DNA from: Syncephalis fuscata
Taxonomy: Eukaryota; Zoopagomycota; Zoopagomycetes; Zoopagales; Piptocephalidaceae
DNA: 64,000 nt
Assembly (NCBI GenBank): GCA_025786725.1
Contig: JAHLTZ010000058.1
Span: 18,985-82,984, forward strand
Reading direction: 5' to 3'
In this document: positions 58,643-64,000 of the stretch, piece by piece
How the letters are laid out: each line of letters starts with the position of its first letter
Position numbering within the stretch: the stretch's first letter is position 1
Notes under the pieces: model-generated
Database searches by the model: none
The model's input: the letters and a program-made list of their open reading frames with translations, nothing else
Told to the model about the DNA's origin: nothing
Position numbers and translations under genes: made by a program

Positions 58643-59465
58643 ATGATTGCCCTAAAAAATATAATTACTTATCTGATCGGCATTCAGTTATGCCTGCGCA
58701 ATTCACCGTAAATGTAAATAGACTTTATTGATTATTAATAAATATTTATACAATTAACTATTTAATAGGATGTACATAGTAAAGATGTTCATTAAAATAG
58801 TAGCAGTTAACAACACTAATTTGGTGTATTATTTTTAGAATAATCTTTATTAAATAATTATTTTATCTATGCTATTCACATCCAAGTAATATTGCATCAT
58901 CATTTATTAAATACTACTACTAATGTTTGGGTTGTGCATTAATACACTTATATCATATCGTTTTGTAGCATCACAAACTATTCTAATATGTAATTACATA
59001 TGTAGCTTTATAGTTGGATACTATTTGGAAGTCTATAAATCGCTTAGATAGCGACATTTGAACTAGAGATATTTGATTTATACTATTGCCGCATATAAAA
59101 ATGGCTGATTACTGGGTGTTAGATATAAGCATTTTCATAATTTAAATTCCTCCACTCCGTTTACTGTTCTAATTTGTCATTCAACACGTGGGTCGTTTTA
59201 GAAATCAGCCTATTTTATACAACTAGCTTACTTATCCAATAACATTTGAATAGATGGTTTCAAGTTATACCATTTTGATATTCGCTGTCACTTTTATCAG
59301 CCAAAACCATTCAGATGGATATACGCTATATATATCGGCATTTTCTTTTTTTTTCACGTAGTTCCTCATCTTCACAAGACATACCATCTCCTCCACCTTT
59401 TAACGAACAACTTTTCATATAAAATATATTTCTTGCGCAATTTAAATAGATAGAAATATACAATA
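58643..59465. other. AT-rich intergenic region
   Basis: No gene is seen. It holds the promoter of the secreted-protein gene that begins at 59466. Confidence 0.5.
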
Positions 59466-60655
59466 ATGATTTTTGATTTCAAATCCACCTTTACTGCTGC
59501 CGCTGGCGCCTTGATAATAGTATCGATTGGCTATAGCGTTGATGCACGTCCAGAAACAAGTGATGACGGTCAGTATTCTGCTGATCTATTCCTAAGTGTT
59601 TATGCTAACTTCATCCTAGTAAAAAGGTTTTATGGCTATCCGCTAACCTCGGGCAATCCGTTTTCTAAGAATGATCTAAAAATTCAAAAGATTTTTGAAC
59701 CAGTTGACACCAGTAATTCGGCTGTAGCATTGTTTAGAGGAAAGACATCTATTGTAACTTGTATTCCCAAAAACGAGCCAGTTGATTCTCTTTACCAAGT
59801 ACGCTACGCATAATAGCAATTTAATGCTGCCTAATGCTAATTGGTCTGATAGAAACTGCTAGGAAGAAGAATCAAAGATGAAGCAAATAATATTATAGAA
59901 CAAGGACCTACTTATAGTTTTGATCTTTACGAAAAATCAGCAACTTGTTACGTCACACCATATCGCTGTGATAAGCCCATTAAGGCTTATGGACAAGAGT
60001 TGGCAAAGAAATATGGTTCTGCAGCCCAATGGAACGACTATGCTCAATTCAAGGAATCTAAAAAACAATTTTCAGAAACTCGTTTTTTAGATGAAGAGAA
60101 CATTAATGCTAAGGGAGCAGCTATAATTAAAAAAATTAAGAATCGTAAGCAACTGTACCATTATACTAAAAATAAAAAGCTAATAGCTATACTAGTTATA
60201 CTTGCTACGCGAAAATTGGGCTGGAACGTCAATGATAACCTTGAAGGTAAGTAAAGTATGCTAGTATGTAATCCGTAATGTTAATATGTTTTTTAGATGT
60301 CTGTATCAATGGTAATGGGGAAGTTATATCATTAGTAAAATACGACAAAGCTTACACGCTAGCCTTTGGCGGAATGAGGCCAAATCAAATAGAAGGCGTG
60401 GCCTGGCGTACAAACGAGCTTACTATAAACATTATGAGCACATTCGCTGTACCTAAGGTTCAACCTTTTATTAAGATTTGTATAAAGGATCCCGCTGGCT
60501 ATCCTAATGCGTGGAAAAGCGAAAAAACTATTTGCAAGTTTGCTAGAGAAATCCTTGTTAAATCGCCAGTCAATTTTGAATCCGAGGCTAGTCATAGTGA
60601 CAGTTTGCCGCCAAACTACCATTCGTTGGGTGATCCTCCGCCTTATACTCCATAA
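59466..60655 (+). CDS. Secreted protein of unknown family
   Basis: Not recognised. Exons are 59466-59798, 59853-60246 and 60297-60655, giving about 360 residues. The ATG at 59466 starts a signal peptide (TAAAGALIIVSIGYSVDA). The mature part has a few cysteines (VTCIP, ATCYVTPYRC, VCIN, IKIC, ICKFA) that could pair, a Lys-rich middle (AAIIKKIKNRKQLYHYTKNKK), and a C-terminus with PPNYHSLGDPPPYTP holding a PPxY motif. PPxY usually binds WW domains in the cytosol, which is odd in a secreted protein. The first intron uses donor GTACGC and acceptor GATAG; other choices break the frame. An effector or enzyme role is possible but unproven. Confidence 0.7.
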
Positions 60656-62094
60656 TTGTTTGGCTTAATATTTGCTTGACACCTATTAATAAAAATATAA
60701 TTGTTTGACGTGCATTTGTATTAATAACTGTAGTAAAACTTGTAGCTGTCTCCCATCAATGATAACAACTATATTTGTTCGCTAGTGATGATAATAATAA
60801 TGCAGACTGATATAATACTAGTCTCGTTCAACTAAATAATCTAGATAGTTTTTTAGCATTGTTACGATTATAAAATATCACTAGCAATATCAATACGAGT
60901 AATTTTTATAAAGTCTATTCCATTTGCGATAAAACGCCAACCATTGATAATACATTGCATGTAAAACTGTCAGATGTGCAATGATGTTGCACCATGTTGC
61001 AGTCACCCAGCAAGCAAGCAATAGCACCGGATATACAACGATAATAGCAATACAAAATAGTAAATACAGCAATTCTAATATTAGTAGCTTATTAGCAACA
61101 GAAAATAGTATATTTGTATTACCGAAAATACCAGTAGTTTAATATTGACTTGATTATCATACCCCACTGATCACAGAATAAGCAGCTATAGTATGTGCAA
61201 TATTATTCTAGTTGCTATTTAACTCAATGCTATTTGTGCAAACTATTGAGTAGTCATACTTATTAGAATACAAGTCAGTATAGCACTGTGTCTTAAAGCA
61301 TTCCTCTAACTACATCCAATGTTGTATTAGAAAGTAGTCAACGTGTCAGAATGACTAAATATTAACTAAACTATTTTATTATTCGCTATATACGGCATAA
61401 TATGTTGATGTTGAATACTTTTATTTTCCGAATGTAAAAGTCTAACAATTACAAACATATACAATAGTTTATGTGTAGCCTTAATACAATAAGCGGTTCT
61501 GACATCAACCCAGTATTCTGACACATAACTAATGCATACGCAATAAATATACTTGCTACTTTATTTGCTTATTCTATTTTCTGAAAATCAATACCGCAAT
61601 ATTCAATTGCTATTTTCTGCTATCTACTTTAATCCCACCTAGTTATATTTGTCTTTCTAATTCAATAGGCTGTCTTTAAGTCATATTGCATATACTGTAC
61701 CCACCACGACCTACCGGACTGGTCATAACATCTATAATACTTTATATAAGTATCTATCATTACAATGAGTGCACGCCATATAACTTTAGCATACATGTCA
61801 ATATATGGCAAAGTAAACTAATAATTAGTTTATTGATAAATAATTAAAAGTTAATTAATTAATTTAAAAATAAACACTTGCCAATAGTATTTATTATTGT
61901 TTACAAGTAATTTTATTATGCGCTTAGTGAATATAAAAGCTGGCATTTTATAACGTAAATAACATCAATACATACTGAAATATATCGTAGCAATAATCAA
62001 AGTACAATTAGCTGTTTTATTTGTACGTCACGTGATTTATGAAATATATATGTAATTTGCGTTTTCCAAGAAGGGAAATATTTTGACCACTTTT
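60656..62094. other. AT-rich intergenic region
   Basis: 1.4 kb without a recognisable gene or repeat on either strand. Confidence 0.5.
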
Positions 62095-62166
62095 GCCCCA
62101 ATAGCCTAATGGATATGGCATTCGCCTTCTAAGCGAAAGGTCCGGGTTCGATCCCCGGTTGGGGTA
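62095..62166 (+). tRNA. tRNA-Arg (anticodon TCT)
   Basis: A full cloverleaf can be drawn: acceptor GCCCCAA/TTGGGGT, D arm GCC..GGC, anticodon stem TTCGC/GCGAA around loop CTTCTAA (anticodon TCT, reads AGA), and T arm CCGGG-TTCGATC-CCCGG. The discriminator base is A and no intron is present. A TTTTG run follows about 14 bases later rather than a clean T terminator. Confidence 0.93.
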
Positions 62167-62790
62167 CTCTAACCGTTTTGCTGCGTTTTTGTATATTTTG
62201 CTGCTGCGTAAACAAGCGCTGTTGTTTTTTTGGTCGCGTAAGGCTTGCGTATACATAGATATATAGATATGCAAATATAGGTAGTTTATTAATTATTTGT
62301 TGTATTAGTGTAATAATAATGGCACTGCTTATTATCATTTTATAATTAGTGATTACTATCATCACACATTATTGTCTTTGTTACATGGCACACTGGCTAT
62401 CAAAACTAATCATAGCTGTATTGTTTTGATAAATTCGGCTGTTTTATTGCTACTAATAAACTAGTTTATACCATTATTAAGCTTGGGTGAAAGATAGTGC
62501 AAACAGTGTACTCAAATACGAGTAATGTAAAATATACAGTGTTTATTACCATGCTAACATATATACTGTAAGTTTTAAGTTATAGTGACATATTAACCAA
62601 AAACAAATACACTAGCTAGTTATTACTTTTATTAAATACACAGTTGCTTAAGCATCAGTAAAACAAATAAACTATAAAGCAGTGATTTAAACTGTATATA
62701 ATCTACACTTATTGCATCTATTTTGTGTTTATTTCCAAGTATTATTTGTACTGCAATTTAATTAATGAGCTGTAACAACACTTATGTTTA
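62167..62790. other. AT-rich intergenic region
   Basis: No gene is seen between the tRNA and the stop codon of the dehydrogenase. Confidence 0.5.
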
Positions 62791-63950
62791 TTAATGCAAT
62801 ACTGGCATGTTTACATAGCTCTTTTCAGGGACATCTTCATGACGCCACAATGCAGTCACTGTTTTCAGTTGTGTATAGAACTGAATACCACTATAGAATA
62901 CGTGTTAGTGCTATGGTCGATTTAATTGAATCATACTATAGCTTACCTGCGACCATAAAAGTTAATATCGCCTCTAATGGAGCCACGTGAGCCGGTAAAG
63001 GAGAACATTGGCAATGGTACCGGCTATTCATCTTGTTAGTAATAGTATGCATATTGTGCATCTATCTACTTACAATAGGTACATTAACGCCAACCTGGCC
63101 TACATCGACTTGCATTTGGAACTTGCGTGCAGCAGCACCGTTGGTAGTGAAGATGGCAGTGCCGTTGCCGTATTCGTTGCGATTAATAAGATCTAGCGCT
63201 TCATCAAGTGTATCGACGCTGACACATACTAACACTGGACCAAAGATTTCTTCGCGATAGCAGCGCATATTCTCCTTAACACCGGTAATGATAGTTGGTC
63301 CTACAAAATTGCCTTTGTCGTATGGTGCTGGCATTTTGATCGATCGACCATCCAACAGGACTTCTGCACCTTCTTCTGTGCTTGAAGCAATGATTGATTC
63401 AACACGCGACTTGGCCTCGGGTGTAATTAGCGGTCCAAGATCGGCATTTGGATCAAAACCACCTGACACTTTAAGGTTTTTAGCCTTTTCGACTAATTCA
63501 GGTAGCCAGTTTTTGCTATCGCCGACAAAAATGACCGTCGACAATGCCATGCAGCGTTGGCCAGCTGCGCCAAATGCTGCACCCACTAGCTGATTAAGTG
63601 TAGCTTCCTTATTGGCATCTGGTAGAATGACACCATGGTTCTTTGCACCCAAGTTGGCCTGAACTCGCTTGCCGTTCTGTGTGCCGCGATCGTGGATATA
63701 CTTGCCGACACGGTCGCTACCCACAAAGCTAATGGCTCGAATGGCTGGATCATCACATAAGAAATCAACGGTTGGTTTGCCGCCATGTACAATGTTCAGT
63801 ACACCTTTAGGTACACCACACTGAACGGCCAAGTCTGCCAAGATAGCTGTGGCACCTGGATCACGTTCACTAGGCTTAAGCACCATTGTATTACCGCAAG
63901 CAATCGACAAGGGGAACATCCACAATGGAATCATAGCCGGGAAGTTAAAT
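62791..63950 (-). CDS. Methylmalonate-semialdehyde dehydrogenase (CoA-acylating), 5' part outside window
   Basis: Mitochondrial ALDH6-type enzyme that converts methylmalonate or malonate semialdehyde to propionyl- or acetyl-CoA in valine and pyrimidine breakdown. Exons seen are 63074-63950, 62947-63023 and 62791-62890; an acceptor at 63951 shows that upstream exons lie beyond the edge. [24 protein letters not shown] and [13 protein letters not shown] mark the NAD fold. [14 protein letters not shown] and [15 protein letters not shown], with the catalytic Cys, are typical of MMSDH; the position usually occupied by the catalytic Glu in ALDHs reads NHGV, as in this CoA-dependent family. The C-terminus [19 protein letters not shown] and [12 protein letters not shown] fits. 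No stop or frameshift is seen in the part present. Confidence 0.93.
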
Positions 63951-64000
63951 CTATCATTATATAGGTTAGTTTTGTAGTATATAACATATAGATGTTCAAA

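Overview
The window reads as nuclear DNA of a fungus, probably an early-diverging lineage (Zoopagomycota- or Mucoromycota-like; I cannot place it further). The reasons are AT-rich spacers, genes broken by many 45-80 nt introns with GTAAGT donors and TAG/CAG acceptors, a fungalysin (M36), an AA11-like copper oxygenase, a GRIP golgin, a Gyp5-type TBC protein, a DGAT2 and a Ty3/Gypsy-type retroelement.

Layout. 1.5-2.2 kb: secreted AA11-like LPMO with an in-frame early stop. 2.45-4.3 kb (-): CMTR1-type mRNA cap methyltransferase. 4.6-5.6 kb (+): zinc-ribbon/OB-fold-like gene. 5.8-10.1 kb (-): GRIP golgin. 10.5-17.5 kb: a tandemly duplicated locus unlike anything I know. 17.7-19.3 kb (-): secreted calcineurin-like phosphatase. 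20.7-24.3 kb (-): TBC Rab-GAP. 28.2-31.5 kb (+): WW-WW-MyTH4-RhoGAP. 32.3-33.45 kb (+): DGAT2. 33.6-36.4 kb (-): ABCF/Gcn20. 36.7-46.9 kb (+): ATR/Mec1/Rad3 kinase. 47.5-49.6 kb (-): fungalysin, lying between two inverted copies of the ATR 3' end. 51.3-52.6 kb: palindromic repeat cluster. 52.9-56.3 kb: LTR element lacking most of pol. 56.4 kb: short LINE-like insertion. 57.5-58.6 kb (+): SAM methyltransferase. 59.5-60.7 kb (+): secreted protein of unknown family. 62.1 kb: tRNA-Arg(TCT). 62.8 kb to the right edge (-): methylmalonate-semialdehyde dehydrogenase.

Main discovery candidate: at 11.76-13.0 kb and 14.40-16.3 kb two paralogous loci each have a first exon coding a signal peptide that ends in Arg-Arg, followed by a tandem array of ~82 bp units (13 and 21 units). 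In all 34 units an intron 3' end (usually ..TTAATAG) is followed by exactly three nucleotides and then a 5' splice site (usually GTAAGT). The triplets differ from unit to unit while the splice sites are conserved. Spliced in order, the triplets read without a stop and the frame closes right after the array. This looks like a micro-exon gene in which each codon is its own exon, placed just after a Kex2-like processing site, so that the mature peptide could be assembled, and varied, by splicing.

The other genes are mostly housekeeping and do not form a pathway: cap methylation, Golgi tethering, Rab and Rho regulation, lipid storage, translation control and DNA damage signalling. Several conserved genes carry single-base frame breaks, some in homopolymers, which points to residual assembly indels; the fungalysin carries several.
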